Positions 1 to 10,004 of a stretch of 64,000 nucleotides of DNA are shown here, piece by piece (position 1 is the first letter of the stretch; every line of letters starts with the position of its first letter). Made by a program: the position numbers and the translations under genes. The notes under the pieces are model-generated. The model had not been told where the DNA came from. It saw only the letters and a list, made by a program, of their open reading frames with translations, and did not search any database. This DNA is from Bacteroidota bacterium (GTDB lineage: Bacteria > Bacteroidota > Bacteroidia > Flavobacteriales > BACL11). Location of the stretch: NCBI GenBank assembly GCA_028408365.1, contig JAOOLD010000006.1, positions 1-64,000 of the forward strand. The letters are read 5' to 3'.

Positions 1-24
1 GCAAAAAAAAAAACTATATATTGA

Positions 25-32
25 TATTTTTG
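25..32 (+). promoter_or_regulatory. candidate -7 box before ftsK
   Basis: TATTTTTG matches the Bacteroidota -7 consensus TAnnTTTG and ends four bases before the GTG start codon. By the spacing at the SRP RNA promoter, transcription would begin on the start codon, giving a leaderless message. No -33 TTTG is seen at the ideal distance and only 36 bases are visible upstream, so this is tentative. Confidence 0.3.
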
Positions 33-36
33 ATTA

Positions 37-2403
37 GTGAAAAAAATAAAGAAATCATTTAATAATCTCAGAACCAAAGTATTTTCAAAAAATAAATTAA
101 AGATTCTAGCATATTTTTTATTTGTTATTTCACTTTTACTTTTTGTTTCCTTCATTTCATTCTTCTTTAATTGGAAAATAGATAGCAACAATATATATTA
201 TAACAGTTGGGCTGAAGTAATATCTAACAAAGAAATAATTATAGCTAATAGTCTAGGTAAAATAGGAGCACTAATTTCTCATAAATTTATTTTTATGTGG
301 TTTGGCATATGTGCATTTACAATACCTTTTTTTATCTCTTTGCTTTCACTAAGACTATTTAAAATAAAAACTTTTGATCTTTTAAAATCTTTCACAAACA
401 TTACCCTCACATTAATTTATGTACCAGTTTTTATATCTCATTTTTTTGGAGCTACAATTTTTTCAGGTAGTATGGGGCATTATATTAGTATATTTTTAAT
501 TGATTTATTTGGCATATTTGGCTCATCCACAATTCTTATATCATTACTTATACTTTACTTATCAATAACTTTTGAAGTTGATAATCATAAATTAAAAAGG
601 TTATATGATAAATTGATTCATTTCAAAAATATGATTATGTCAATTAGAAAGAACAAGATGAAAAGTGTTGATGACAATGCTGGTGTTTTAAATGAGGTAG
701 ATACAAACTCAATTGATGAAGTAAATATTGAAGAAGAAAATGAGGACAAAAATGAAATATTACAAAAAAATATAATAGAAGACTTAGATACAGATGATAA
801 TAATATTGAGACAGACGAGCTTGATGTTAAAGTAAATGTTAATCAGAAGGAAAATATTTTATCAAGCTCAGAAATAGAAAAAAAATTAGAAGAATTAGGT
901 GATTATGACCCGACACTTGAGCTTTCCTCATATCAAATACCCAAAATTAATATTTTGAAAGATTATGGTGGTTCAGAAATCAAAATAGACAAAGAGGAGC
1001 TCGAAAATAATAAGACAAGGATTGTTGAAACTTTGGGTCATTACAATATAAAAATTGATTCTATTTCAGCAACTATCGGACCAACGATTACACTTTATGA
1101 AATTGTTCCTGAAGCAGGTACTAGAATTAATAAAATAAAAAATTTAGAAGATGATATTGCACTTAGTCTTGCAGCCGAGGGTATTAGGATTATAGCTCCA
1201 ATTCCAGGCAAAGGGACAATTGGTATAGAGGTTCCTAATAAAAATAAGAATGTAGTTTCAATGAAAGAAGTTATTTCTTCAGAAAAATTTCAAGAAAATG
1301 ATATGGCATTACCAATTGCTTTTGGAAAAACAATTTCAAATGAAACATTTGTAATTGATCTTGCTAAAATGCCTCATTTGTTGATGGCTGGAGCAACTGG
1401 ACAGGGAAAATCAGTAGGTTTAAATGTTATATTAACATCATTGCTTTACAAAAAACATCCTGCTGAGATTAAATTTGTACTTGTTGATCCTAAAAAGGTT
1501 GAGTTGACTCTGTTCAACAAAATTGAAAGACATTTTCTTGCTAAACTTCCAGATAGTGAAGACGCTATTATTACAGACACAAAAAAAGTAGTTAATACAA
1601 TTAATTCTTTATGTATTGAAATGGACGAAAGATATGAACTTTGTAAAAAGGCTCAATGCAGAAATATTAAAGAATATAACAACAAATTTATTTCAAGAAA
1701 GTTAAATCCAAACGATGGACATAAATTTCTTCCTTACATTGTATTGGTCATTGATGAATTTGCAGATCTAATAATGACAGCTGGAAAAGAAATTGAAACA
1801 CCTATATCTCGACTTGCTCAGCTTGCTCGAGCGATAGGCATTCATTTAATCGTTGCAACTCAAAGACCATCAGTAAATGTCATCACTGGACTTATCAAAG
1901 CTAACTTTCCGGCTAGAGTTGCTTTCAGAGTAACTTCAAAAATAGATTCAAGAACAATTCTTGATTCAGGGGGTGCCGATCAGCTAATTGGTATGGGTGA
2001 TATGCTAATTTCAACTGGAAGCGAAATGACAAGACTTCAATGTGCTTTCGTAGATACACCTGAAGTAGATAAATTATGTGAATTTATTGGAAGTCAAAAA
2101 GCTTATTCAGAAGCTCATATTTTACCTGAATATGTTGGAGATAGTGAGGGGTCATCATCCGCTGTTGATTTAAATGACAGAGATACATTGTTTGAAGAAG
2201 CTGCAAGAACAGTTCTTCAACATCAGTCAGGCTCTACTTCTTTGATACAAAGAAAATTAAAATTGGGATATAATAGAGCAGGTAGAATAATTGATCAGTT
2301 AGAAGCTGCTGGAATAGTTGGACCATTTGAAGGTAGCAAAGCAAGACAAGTATTAGTAAAAGATGAGCTATCTTTGCAAGAAATTTTAAATCAACTAAAT
2401 TAA
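37..2403 (+). CDS. ftsK: FtsK/SpoIIIE DNA translocase
   Basis: Membrane-anchored ATP-driven DNA pump that clears and segregates chromosome ends at the division septum. The 788-residue protein shows several N-terminal membrane segments (about residues 22-45, 80-105, 115-138, 150-180), an acidic low-complexity linker (about 210-290), then the motor. Walker A GATGQGKS is at 452-459 and Walker B VIDEFADLI at about 571-579; a winged-helix gamma domain that reads KOPS sites ends the protein. The linker is short compared with E. coli FtsK, as is usual outside enterobacteria. The start is GTG: an in-frame stop lies at 31-33 and no ATG precedes the first membrane segment. lolA follows directly after the stop codon, so the two are probably co-transcribed. 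Confidence 0.96.
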   Translation: MKKIKKSFNNLRTKVFSKNKLKILAYFLFVISLLLFVSFISFFFNWKIDSNNIYYNSWAEVISNKEIIIANSLGKIGALISHKFIFMWFGICAFTIPFFISLLSLRLFKIKTFDLLKSFTNITLTLIYVPVFISHFFGATIFSGSMGHYISIFLIDLFGIFGSSTILISLLILYLSITFEVDNHKLKRLYDKLIHFKNMIMSIRKNKMKSVDDNAGVLNEVDTNSIDEVNIEEENEDKNEILQKNIIEDLDTDDNNIETDELDVKVNVNQKENILSSSEIEKKLEELGDYDPTLELSSYQIPKINILKDYGGSEIKIDKEELENNKTRIVETLGHYNIKIDSISATIGPTITLYEIVPEAGTRINKIKNLEDDIALSLAAEGIRIIAPIPGKGTIGIEVPNKNKNVVSMKEVISSEKFQENDMALPIAFGKTISNETFVIDLAKMPHLLMAGATGQGKSVGLNVILTSLLYKKHPAEIKFVLVDPKKVELTLFNKIERHFLAKLPDSEDAIITDTKKVVNTINSLCIEMDERYELCKKAQCRNIKEYNNKFISRKLNPNDGHKFLPYIVLVIDEFADLIMTAGKEIETPISRLAQLARAIGIHLIVATQRPSVNVITGLIKANFPARVAFRVTSKIDSRTILDSGGADQLIGMGDMLISTGSEMTRLQCAFVDTPEVDKLCEFIGSQKAYSEAHILPEYVGDSEGSSSAVDLNDRDTLFEEAARTVLQHQSGSTSLIQRKLKLGYNRAGRIIDQLEAAGIVGPFEGSKARQVLVKDELSLQEILNQLN

Positions 2404-3024
2404 ATGAAATATCTGATCACTCTATTTTTATCTTTTTCAGTTACTGTTTTTAGTCAAGATGCCAGTCAAATATTAAACAGTCTTTCTGAAAAAACAAAAT
2501 CTTACAAAAATATATCAATTGATTTTGATTTTAAATATGAGAATGAACTTGAAGATATCAGAGAAAAAAAAAGTGGTAAAATTATAATTGAAAATGAAAA
2601 GTTCAAATTAGAAATTGATGATCAAATAATAGTCTGTAACGGTAAAGATCAATGGATTTATTCCAAAGAAACTAATGAAGTACAGATTTTAGAATATGAT
2701 AGAAACAATGAGTTCATGAATCCTAAAAATTTACTAAATATTTATGAAAAGGGATATAACTACAGATATGACAAAGAAATTGAAATAGATTCCAAATACT
2801 ATCACTTGATTGATTTGTTTCCAAACGAGAAAAATAATGAAATTATTAAAATTAGTCTAGCTGTAAGCAAAGATGAAAATATGGTAAAAAAGATTGAAGC
2901 TTATGAGTCAAATGGAGCAATCTACACATATACTGTTATCAAATCTAGATATAATCGTAAAAATTTAAAATTTGATTTCGATACATCAAAATATGAAAAT
3001 ATTTACATTATCGATTTAAGATAG
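2404..3024 (+). CDS. lolA: outer-membrane lipoprotein carrier LolA
   Basis: Periplasmic chaperone that takes lipoproteins from the LolCDE exporter to the outer membrane. The 206 residues start with a Sec signal peptide (hydrophobic stretch about 4-16, probable cleavage after VFSQ) and continue as the LolA-fold beta-rich domain, with the family-typical pattern of a basic KSGK strand followed by a CNGKDQWIYSKETNEV-like segment around 75-95. Length fits the family. The ATG abuts the ftsK stop codon, and the ftsK-lolA pair recurs in Flavobacteria. It is convergent with the next gene with only one base between the stops, so there is no room for a separate terminator. Confidence 0.85.
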   Translation: MKYLITLFLSFSVTVFSQDASQILNSLSEKTKSYKNISIDFDFKYENELEDIREKKSGKIIIENEKFKLEIDDQIIVCNGKDQWIYSKETNEVQILEYDRNNEFMNPKNLLNIYEKGYNYRYDKEIEIDSKYYHLIDLFPNEKNNEIIKISLAVSKDENMVKKIEAYESNGAIYTYTVIKSRYNRKNLKFDFDTSKYENIYIIDLR

Positions 3025-3025
3025 T

Positions 3026-4297
3026 TTATCTGTAAAGATTAACCTCTCCATTTCTTTTTATTATCTCACCAACACTATCTTCTATCTCAAGAGACCAAAG
3101 ATATAATCCAGCTTGTGCGTCTTCTCCTTTCCACTTTTTTGCAATGTTATTTGAATAAAATATTCTCTCACCCCATCGATTATATACAGAAAATTTGTAA
3201 CGTCTACAATTTCTAAATATGTCACCAACTGGACCAAAACTATCATTTATTAAATTTCCGTTTGGGGTAAAGGAATTTGGAACATAAAAATTGTATTTAA
3301 GCTTGATTGCGATTTGTTTTATTACGGAGTCTATACATAAATTTGAATCAGAAACTGTTAATTGAACATTAAAAACACCAGATTTTTGATAAATATGTAC
3401 TGGATTTTCAAGAGTACTAAATGATGAATCACCAAAAGACCATTTATATGAAATAATATTCTCACTAAGATTTGTAAAAAAAACAAGAGAATCATAATCA
3501 ATCATGTTGGAAGTATAAAATGAATACTCAGCAATTGGATTTAAATCAATATTTATAAATTTCACTACGCTGTCAGTACAACCTTTATTTGTTGTTATCA
3601 ATAACTTGACGTCAAATTGCTTACTAGTTTCAAAAAAATACTCAAATGATTGCCCATAAAACTTATTAGATTGAACTATCCACTCAATTGATTGAGTGCT
3701 ATCTGTTGATGAGCTATTGTTCTGAAAAATAGTAGGGTTATTTATACAATTACCAAAATAAGTAAAATCAGCAACAGGATTTTCATAATCTTTTATGAAA
3801 ATTGTATTCGAATTTGACCTGCATCCAAATTTATCTGTAACTTGAGCATAGTAGTTACCCTCGTCGGTTGCATATATTGATTCTTCCATACTACCAGTGC
3901 TCCATAGTACTTCAGAGTACATTGAATCTAGTGTAATTTTTAAACTATCTCCTTCACATATTTCATAGCTATTTGAACTAATTGTCACAAATGGATTTTC
4001 TCTTATATCAATTATTAAACTGTCTGACCCAGAACATCCATTTATATCAATTTCATCTACAATTAGTTTAAAAAAACCTATGCTATTAAATTTGACAATT
4101 ATCTCATCAGTTCCGTTACCAGAAATTAAATAGGCTATATTGTTGGATGATTCTATTTCCCAATTGTAATTAGATCCAGCACTTCCATTTATATAAAAGT
4201 TATGAATTGAATCATCAATACATACTATAACGCTATCTTTTGAAAATAACTTTCCAAAAGAGAACATTAAGACTATAATTAAAAGCCTAATGTTCAT
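3026..4297 (-). CDS. secreted PKD-domain protein with T9SS type B C-terminal signal
   Basis: Surface or secreted protein of 423 residues. It has an N-terminal signal peptide (about 1-19), two Ig/PKD-like beta-sandwich segments with paired cysteines in the first half, a recognisable PKD domain (about 260-330, with WSFGDSSFST and the GVFNVQLTVSD strand), and a gliding-motility-associated C-terminal domain from about 335 (VPNSFTPNGNLINDSFGP, VYNRWGERIF, closing GEVNLYR). That C-terminal domain is the T9SS type B export and anchoring signal. It is the last gene of a three-gene unit: the preceding gene's stop codon is followed directly by this ATG. Ligand unknown; a role in adhesion or gliding is inferred from the domain types. 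Confidence 0.85.
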   Translation of the reverse strand: MNIRLLIIVLMFSFGKLFSKDSVIVCIDDSIHNFYINGSAGSNYNWEIESSNNIAYLISGNGTDEIIVKFNSIGFFKLIVDEIDINGCSGSDSLIIDIRENPFVTISSNSYEICEGDSLKITLDSMYSEVLWSTGSMEESIYATDEGNYYAQVTDKFGCRSNSNTIFIKDYENPVADFTYFGNCINNPTIFQNNSSSTDSTQSIEWIVQSNKFYGQSFEYFFETSKQFDVKLLITTNKGCTDSVVKFINIDLNPIAEYSFYTSNMIDYDSLVFFTNLSENIISYKWSFGDSSFSTLENPVHIYQKSGVFNVQLTVSDSNLCIDSVIKQIAIKLKYNFYVPNSFTPNGNLINDSFGPVGDIFRNCRRYKFSVYNRWGERIFYSNNIAKKWKGEDAQAGLYLWSLEIEDSVGEIIKRNGEVNLYR

Positions 4298-5794
4298 TTA
4301 GTTGTGAAATATAGGTCCAGTGTTTGGTAATGGATTTACATTTATGTTGACTTGAGCATTAGCTGAGCATGAATTAGCATCAGTTCCAACTACTGAGTAA
4401 GTTATTGTAGCTGATGTTGACGGAGTAATTACTTGAGTGCTAGATGTAACTCCATTGTCCCATAAATAGCTTATCGCTCCAGTAGCACTTAAAGTTACAC
4501 TTTCTCCTATACAAATATTATTATTGTTCGCACTTACAGAAATTATTGGATCATTGTTTACATTAATAATGACTGAATCGGTTGCTAAACATGAATTATT
4601 GTTAGATACAGTTACAGTAAAAGTACTTGTTCCAGCGTTACTAAGTATTAATATTTGTGACTGACTAGTTGACCCATTGCTCCATTGATAACTGGATGCA
4701 GAACTTGATAAAAGTGTTATGGTATCATTGATACATATGTTAGTGTCAGATGCAGAAACTTGAGCTATAGGCAAACTATTTACCGATATACTAATTGTAT
4801 CTGAATTAGAGCATAAATTTACATCACTAGCTGTTACAATATAAGAGTTATTACCAATTGTTGTTGGGTTAACATACTGACTACTTGACTGAACTCCATT
4901 TCCCCATTGATAATTTAAAGCACCTGAAGCCGAAATTAAGACAGAATCTCCTAAACAAATTGAATTAAAAGCTGAACTAGCAACGACATTTGGGAGTTGA
5001 TCAACCTGAACACTGATTGAAGCTGTATCCAAACAACCGTTTACATCTGAACCTATTACAACAAAATTATTTAGTCCAGATACATCAGCTATTATCCCTT
5101 GACTTGAACTAAGAACACCATTGAACCAATTATATGAGGATGCTCCACTAGCAGTCAAAAAAAGTGAATCATTAAGACAAACATTCGAACTTGAAGCAGT
5201 TAGGGCTATGCTAGGCTGAGCAACAATATCTAAGCTTATTGAGGCATACTTAGATTCGCATCCAGAACTATTTGTCTCTGTTACATAATATACATACTGG
5301 TTAATTGCTGTTTGACCAGTGTTATATGTGTTACCACTAAAGATGGCTGAACTTCCTAAAGTGTCAACATACCAATTAATATTTGAGCCAGGAACAAATA
5401 AAGAAGAAATAGGCTGATTGACACAACTTGTGATATTGCTTATTGGACTTATTGCTGAAGGTTGAGACACAAGATTGACACTTACAATGCTTGGTATTCC
5501 TTCACAACCATTAGAGTCAATTTCAACAACCTGAAGGTCATAAGTTCCAATTGCTCCATTCCACAAAATACTAACACTATCATTTTGTGGAGAAACTAAT
5601 GAATCCATTGTTCCAAAGCTTGTAGGTGCAGAAAGTACTTTCCATTGGTATGTTGAATTTGAATTAGCTAAAACTTTATAAGGTTCTACGCTACCCCAAC
5701 AAACAGTTTGTGTTGGTGAGGTACTTGTTTGTGAGTATAAATTTTGAAAAAATAATAATGCTAAGAATGAAATAAGTATTTGTTTTGTGTTCAT
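4298..5794 (-). CDS. secreted Ig-like repeat protein ending in an IFHN motif
   Basis: 498-residue exported protein of unknown ligand. After a signal peptide (about 1-21) and two divergent Ig-like segments, residues about 190-490 hold four tandem repeats of roughly 75 residues. Each carries an N(I/V)C(I/L)(N/G)(D/E)S core, a Y(Q/N/L)W(S/G/F/D)NG strand and a closing (N/D)xNxC motif, as in adhesin-type Bacteroidota surface proteins. It has no T9SS type A or B domain. Instead it ends in LPNTGPIFHN, and the upstream neighbour ends similarly (LLIYHN). The stop codon is immediately followed by the ATG of the type B cargo gene, which suggests the three proteins are made together and may form one surface assembly (inference). 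Confidence 0.7.
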   Translation of the reverse strand: MNTKQILISFLALLFFQNLYSQTSTSPTQTVCWGSVEPYKVLANSNSTYQWKVLSAPTSFGTMDSLVSPQNDSVSILWNGAIGTYDLQVVEIDSNGCEGIPSIVSVNLVSQPSAISPISNITSCVNQPISSLFVPGSNINWYVDTLGSSAIFSGNTYNTGQTAINQYVYYVTETNSSGCESKYASISLDIVAQPSIALTASSSNVCLNDSLFLTASGASSYNWFNGVLSSSQGIIADVSGLNNFVVIGSDVNGCLDTASISVQVDQLPNVVASSAFNSICLGDSVLISASGALNYQWGNGVQSSSQYVNPTTIGNNSYIVTASDVNLCSNSDTISISVNSLPIAQVSASDTNICINDTITLLSSSASSYQWSNGSTSQSQILILSNAGTSTFTVTVSNNNSCLATDSVIINVNNDPIISVSANNNNICIGESVTLSATGAISYLWDNGVTSSTQVITPSTSATITYSVVGTDANSCSANAQVNINVNPLPNTGPIFHN

Positions 5795-5804
5795 AATTTT
5801 AATT

Positions 5805-8651
5805 TTAGTTGTGATATATTAATAGATTGTTCATGTTATTTATTGGTACAATAATCCCTTGGTTTGTTGGTGCACCCCATTCACTTGGTCTACACCCACT
5901 CTTTTCTCTTATTTTAACTTTAAATTCTGTTGTTTCAGTAATTGGACCATAAGTTATAGGATTTAAGTTTCCCCATCCGTTACTATTCGAAGTAATATCT
6001 ATCCAATTATTATTGCTTAGTGTCTTTTTTTGGAATTTAAATTGTGTGATATTTGGTGATGATGTTACCGCGAAAATAGTTAAAGTATCATTTTCGCAAG
6101 CTGGTAGGGGGTTTACAATTATGTTGATAACGCTTGATCGTTGATTAACCTCTACTCTTACAGTATCAGTGGACGAACATAGTCCGTTTCCATAGGTTAC
6201 TGTAAATATAGTATCAGAAATTAATGAAAGTCCATTTACAAACTGTGGATTAGAAATATTAGAGTTAACAAAGAAATTAGATGGTTGCCACTGAGTTGAT
6301 GATGATGCTAATGAACTAAATGATTGTGATGTTAAATTATTTGGTTGACCTCCATAGCAAATAGTTTGATTTGAATCGGCAAAAACACTTATTAAAGCAG
6401 ATTCTCCAACTTGAACTGAATCAACAGAAAAACAACCATTTTGGTCAGTATAGCTAGCTGAATAGACTCCAGGGCTCAAATTATATATTATAGTATCAAT
6501 AATTCCATTACTCCATGTAAAATTATTTGTTGGACTATTTGATGAGTTAATAAATATTGTGTAATCCTCTGTCTCTCCGTAATATGGAGGAGAGAAATTA
6601 CTTCCTATGTCACAAGGGCCTATTGCAGATAGATCTGAATTGTTCTCATATTGAGAAACAATTCTTAGCCTAGTATTACCGCTAATTGCAAATGAAGGTA
6701 CATTTAGTGTAATTGTGTAAAGGGATGAATTGTTAAAGCTTAAGTCTGATATATACTCACCATTATCATAAAAATCTCCATCTCTGTTCCAATCAACATA
6801 AACTTTTCCTCCAAAATTAATATATCCTAGAGACGATTGAAGATTTATATTAATATTATAGCTAGATCCAGCTGTAACATCAGCGATTAAATTAGTATGA
6901 TTTGAATACGAAGCATTAGTGAAGGCTGTATTGTTATTTATGCTAAAATTATCACCATTAAGACTTACGTTAGAAACATTATAAAATGAACTATCAAATG
7001 GTCTACTAACGCAGTATTGATTATAGTTTTGTACTTGAGATATATATGCAAAACTAGAATCACAGATTGAGTCAACAACTTGAATATTCAAATCGGTAAT
7101 CCGATAAGTATTTATTATTATACTATCTGTAGTTTGACAATTATTTACATCGGATGCAGTAACAGAAATTGTTAATGTATCATCTATATTTATATTTTGA
7201 CTTGTAATCGTACCAGAAATTGGATTTATTTGTCCATAATTCCAGTCAAATAAATTAGCTGTAGCTGAGCTTGCACTAACTAATATTGTATCTCCTGGAC
7301 AAACATTATTAGTTGGTGATGATAAAACTAAATTTGGTGATTGATTTAGAACTATTTTGAAATATTCTCTTTTTTTAAAAGTTCTTCCTCCCTCATCAAC
7401 CAATCTCTCCATCCAAATAATAGAGGATGCATTCAAGTTAGCACTAGCAATTGTTAGTTCAGCGGTTGTAGTAGTATCACCTGTGCTCCAAACATAAATA
7501 TCTTCAACCTCCATTAAAAATCTTAAAGCACTGCTTTTACCAAGATCGTTCCATAAGCCAGCATTAATATTATTTGCAGCGTACATTGATGCATAGTGTT
7601 CATCTACAGAATTGTTGGGCTCTCCCGAACTCCATCTGCTAACATAGACAGGTTTTCCATTGGTCCACTGCCATCCACCAGAGGGTTCTAAAAAAGAAGA
7701 ACTATTACAATTTTGATATGCTCCAATCCATCTATTGCGATTAGCTTGAACATTATTTAGTATAAAATTATTTTCTGCTGTTGTTTCTATGTGAGATAGA
7801 TGAGCACCAATAGATTGACAGACATAGTCAGCGTTGATCCAATTAAGAGATCCAAAAACATTTCCTCGAGATCTATAATGATAAGTTGTATAGTTTATAT
7901 CTGTGTAGGCAACTGGACTACTGAAGTCATTAATACCGTCATTATCTATATCTCGTAATTGTGAAAAAGGCAGAGCTGATGATGTACCAACAAATGTTAT
8001 TGAATCAGCGTTACTGCAAACTTCAATAGTTTTTCTACTAACATTATCGTAACCAAATCTTGTCATTGGTACTTCAATGTCATATGTGCTAGCAGCTAAT
8101 GTACATTCGCTATTTTTTGAACCATATGAACCACCGTCTCCATAATCAAAATATGTATTACCTAAGTTTTGAGTCATATCATTATAGTAATCCATAACGG
8201 TATAAAAATTATACGTATTATACTCGCAATTATTAAAACAAATACTAACCTCTAAATTATTTGAGGCCTGCTTTAAATAAGGAATATCTAAAAAAATATC
8301 ATTCCATTCACCTTGTGTTGGAGCAAAATTACCAAAGTACACAGTTTGCCATGCAGATGAACCTTCTCTAAATTTAATTTCTAAATCGTACATTACTTGA
8401 TATCGATAGTCATAAAAAGAGCCTCTATCTTGAATTTCAAAACCTATAGAAAAGATTGTATCAGCAAGAAAACTTACATTTTGATATGTGATATCGGAGC
8501 GCTCATCTTCATAAAAGACATTGAAAGGAAAACTTCCACTATTTCCAGAGTTGAAAGTAGAAGTATATACATAGTTTTGAGATATCGCTTTATCACAAAA
8601 TATTACACAAATGCAAATAAATGTAAGTAATATGTATAACTTTTTGTACAA
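5805..8651 (-). CDS. large secreted protein with C-type lectin and GEVED domains
   Basis: About 948 residues. Signal peptide (LLTFICICVIF core), a beta-rich N-terminal region, then a C-type lectin-like domain at roughly residues 255-385 (ADYVCQSIGAHLSHIETTAE, GGWQWTNGKPVYVSRWSSGEPNN, LWNDLG). Next come an Ig-like segment and a GEVED domain near 600-710 (VYVDWNRDGDFYDNGEYISD, GETEDYT). No T9SS C-terminal domain is present; it ends NLLIYHN. The open frame extends to a TTG at 8675, but a promoter-like TATATTTG lies over that codon at 8673-8680, so I prefer the TTG at 8651, directly before the basic part of the signal peptide. No ATG is available. Probably binds carbohydrate or a surface (inference). 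Confidence 0.72.
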   Translation of the reverse strand: MYKKLYILLTFICICVIFCDKAISQNYVYTSTFNSGNSGSFPFNVFYEDERSDITYQNVSFLADTIFSIGFEIQDRGSFYDYRYQVMYDLEIKFREGSSAWQTVYFGNFAPTQGEWNDIFLDIPYLKQASNNLEVSICFNNCEYNTYNFYTVMDYYNDMTQNLGNTYFDYGDGGSYGSKNSECTLAASTYDIEVPMTRFGYDNVSRKTIEVCSNADSITFVGTSSALPFSQLRDIDNDGINDFSSPVAYTDINYTTYHYRSRGNVFGSLNWINADYVCQSIGAHLSHIETTAENNFILNNVQANRNRWIGAYQNCNSSSFLEPSGGWQWTNGKPVYVSRWSSGEPNNSVDEHYASMYAANNINAGLWNDLGKSSALRFLMEVEDIYVWSTGDTTTTAELTIASANLNASSIIWMERLVDEGGRTFKKREYFKIVLNQSPNLVLSSPTNNVCPGDTILVSASSATANLFDWNYGQINPISGTITSQNINIDDTLTISVTASDVNNCQTTDSIIINTYRITDLNIQVVDSICDSSFAYISQVQNYNQYCVSRPFDSSFYNVSNVSLNGDNFSINNNTAFTNASYSNHTNLIADVTAGSSYNININLQSSLGYINFGGKVYVDWNRDGDFYDNGEYISDLSFNNSSLYTITLNVPSFAISGNTRLRIVSQYENNSDLSAIGPCDIGSNFSPPYYGETEDYTIFINSSNSPTNNFTWSNGIIDTIIYNLSPGVYSASYTDQNGCFSVDSVQVGESALISVFADSNQTICYGGQPNNLTSQSFSSLASSSTQWQPSNFFVNSNISNPQFVNGLSLISDTIFTVTYGNGLCSSTDTVRVEVNQRSSVINIIVNPLPACENDTLTIFAVTSSPNITQFKFQKKTLSNNNWIDITSNSNGWGNLNPITYGPITETTEFKVKIREKSGCRPSEWGAPTNQGIIVPINNMNNLLIYHN

Positions 8652-8672
8652 TTTTTGGATATTAGTATTATA

Positions 8673-8680
8673 CAAATATA
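8673..8680 (-). promoter_or_regulatory. candidate -7 box for the lectin/GEVED operon
   Basis: On the minus strand the sequence reads TATATTTG, a match to TAnnTTTG. The predicted transcription start near 8668 lies 17 bases before the preferred TTG start codon at 8651. No matching -33 element is seen at 19 bases. Confidence 0.4.
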
Positions 8681-8699
8681 CGGGATTAACACCTGAAAG

Positions 8700-10004
8700 T
8701 TACTCTGTTGTCATTACTACTGGAATAAGTTCGTAGTCTTCATACTTGACAAGTTGACAATTAGTATTTACAAATCCGTGATTAAACCGATATCTTTCAA
8801 AATTAAATTGATTAAAATCTGTCAAAAAATGAAATACAATTTGATATGACAATGCAGAATATTTATCTACGGTCATATTATATTCCTTTTCATATTTTTT
8901 TTGAAAATCAAGAAAAAAACCAGAATTATTATTAAAATAAAATGGATCTAAAAAATGTACATTTAATTTCATTAAGTTATTGATATCCAAATTATCAAAG
9001 TCTTTCCAATTACTTAGTCCGTATATAGTAAAAGATGAATCAATACTGCCTAATGATCCAAGTACTTTGGAAACGAAGACTTTATCGAAAGAGGGAATAA
9101 CAACCACCTGATTGGAATCAAAGGTTTGTCTAATGCTATCAACGTGAGTAAAAATCAATTTGTTTTTATAATGAATAATATTATTTTTTCTGAGTTGATT
9201 AGAAATATAGCTAGAGTAACTTTTGTCTTTTTCCTCAAAAACGATTATGATTTTTTCATCTTTATACTTCTTTAGTTGCTTTACAAGCAATTCTGATTGG
9301 TTTTTGAAAGGAGTATTAATTTGATAAACATTATTTTGGCCCGAAATTTGCTCTGTATTTCTTGAAAAAGGAGAAACAATTTTAAGATTATTGTTATTTT
9401 TTAATTTTTTAGCGACCAAATTAATGTTTGACGAATATAAGGGGCCAATAATTATATCCATAAGTGCTAAGTCGTTAGAACTAATTAATTGCTCAATAGC
9501 TGCACTATCATTTTCACTATCGTAAACAAAAACATTAATTTTTTTTCCTAAAGATGAGATTGAATCTAAGGCTAATTGCGCTCCTTGAAAAAAAGAAAGT
9601 GAAACTTTTGATCTTTCATAAATAAAGTTATTTGCATCCTCTACATCGTCAAAAGATTTAGATAAAGTATCATTTCTTGAAACGTAAAATGGTAAAATAA
9701 TAGCTATGTTTATTTTTGAGGAGTCAAGTTTTAGTCTTTTGAATTGAAAATCTCTAATTACATCTCCACTATCTAGCGGAATGTATAAAAGCTGCTTATA
9801 GTACAAATCACTATTTATATCATTATGCTCAATAATATCTTTAATACTAACTCTGTATTTTTTAGAGATTTTGCTAAAACTATCATTATTTCCAACAATG
9901 TGCTTGATATAAAATTGATTACCAACCTGAATAGTATCATTGGCAAATATGTTCACTGATAATATTAAAAATAAAATTATTATAAATCTTCTTGCTATTC
10001 CCAT
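8700..10004 (-). CDS. LysM and periplasmic-binding-like domain protein
   Basis: 434-residue exported protein of unknown exact role. Signal peptide 1-21, one LysM peptidoglycan-binding module (about 32-78: [30 protein letters not shown]), then from about 95 a type I periplasmic-binding-protein fold ([35 protein letters not shown]) like that of amino-acid binding proteins and LpoA. No transporter genes are nearby, so a cell-wall sensing or synthase-stimulating role is as likely as solute uptake (inference). The ATG overlaps the end of guaA by ten bases, which implies translational coupling; this pairing with guaA occurs in other flavobacteria. Confidence 0.75.
   Translation of the reverse strand: MGIARRFIIILFLILSVNIFANDTIQVGNQFYIKHIVGNNDSFSKISKKYRVSIKDIIEHNDINSDLYYKQLLYIPLDSGDVIRDFQFKRLKLDSSKINIAIILPFYVSRNDTLSKSFDDVEDANNFIYERSKVSLSFFQGAQLALDSISSLGKKINVFVYDSENDSAAIEQLISSNDLALMDIIIGPLYSSNINLVAKKLKNNNNLKIVSPFSRNTEQISGQNNVYQINTPFKNQSELLVKQLKKYKDEKIIIVFEEKDKSYSSYISNQLRKNNIIHYKNKLIFTHVDSIRQTFDSNQVVVIPSFDKVFVSKVLGSLGSIDSSFTIYGLSNWKDFDNLDINNLMKLNVHFLDPFYFNNNSGFFLDFQKKYEKEYNMTVDKYSALSYQIVFHFLTDFNQFNFERYRFNHGFVNTNCQLVKYEDYELIPVVMTTE

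Noticed and set aside
8397-8630. Open frame of 77 codons on the plus strand inside the lectin/GEVED gene.
   Set aside because: It lies fully antisense to a gene with recognisable domains and shows no family features of its own.
3026-8675. The three surface-protein genes might be one large adhesin broken by frameshifts.
   Set aside because: Each of the second and third genes starts with its own clear signal peptide directly after the previous stop codon, so they are separate genes.
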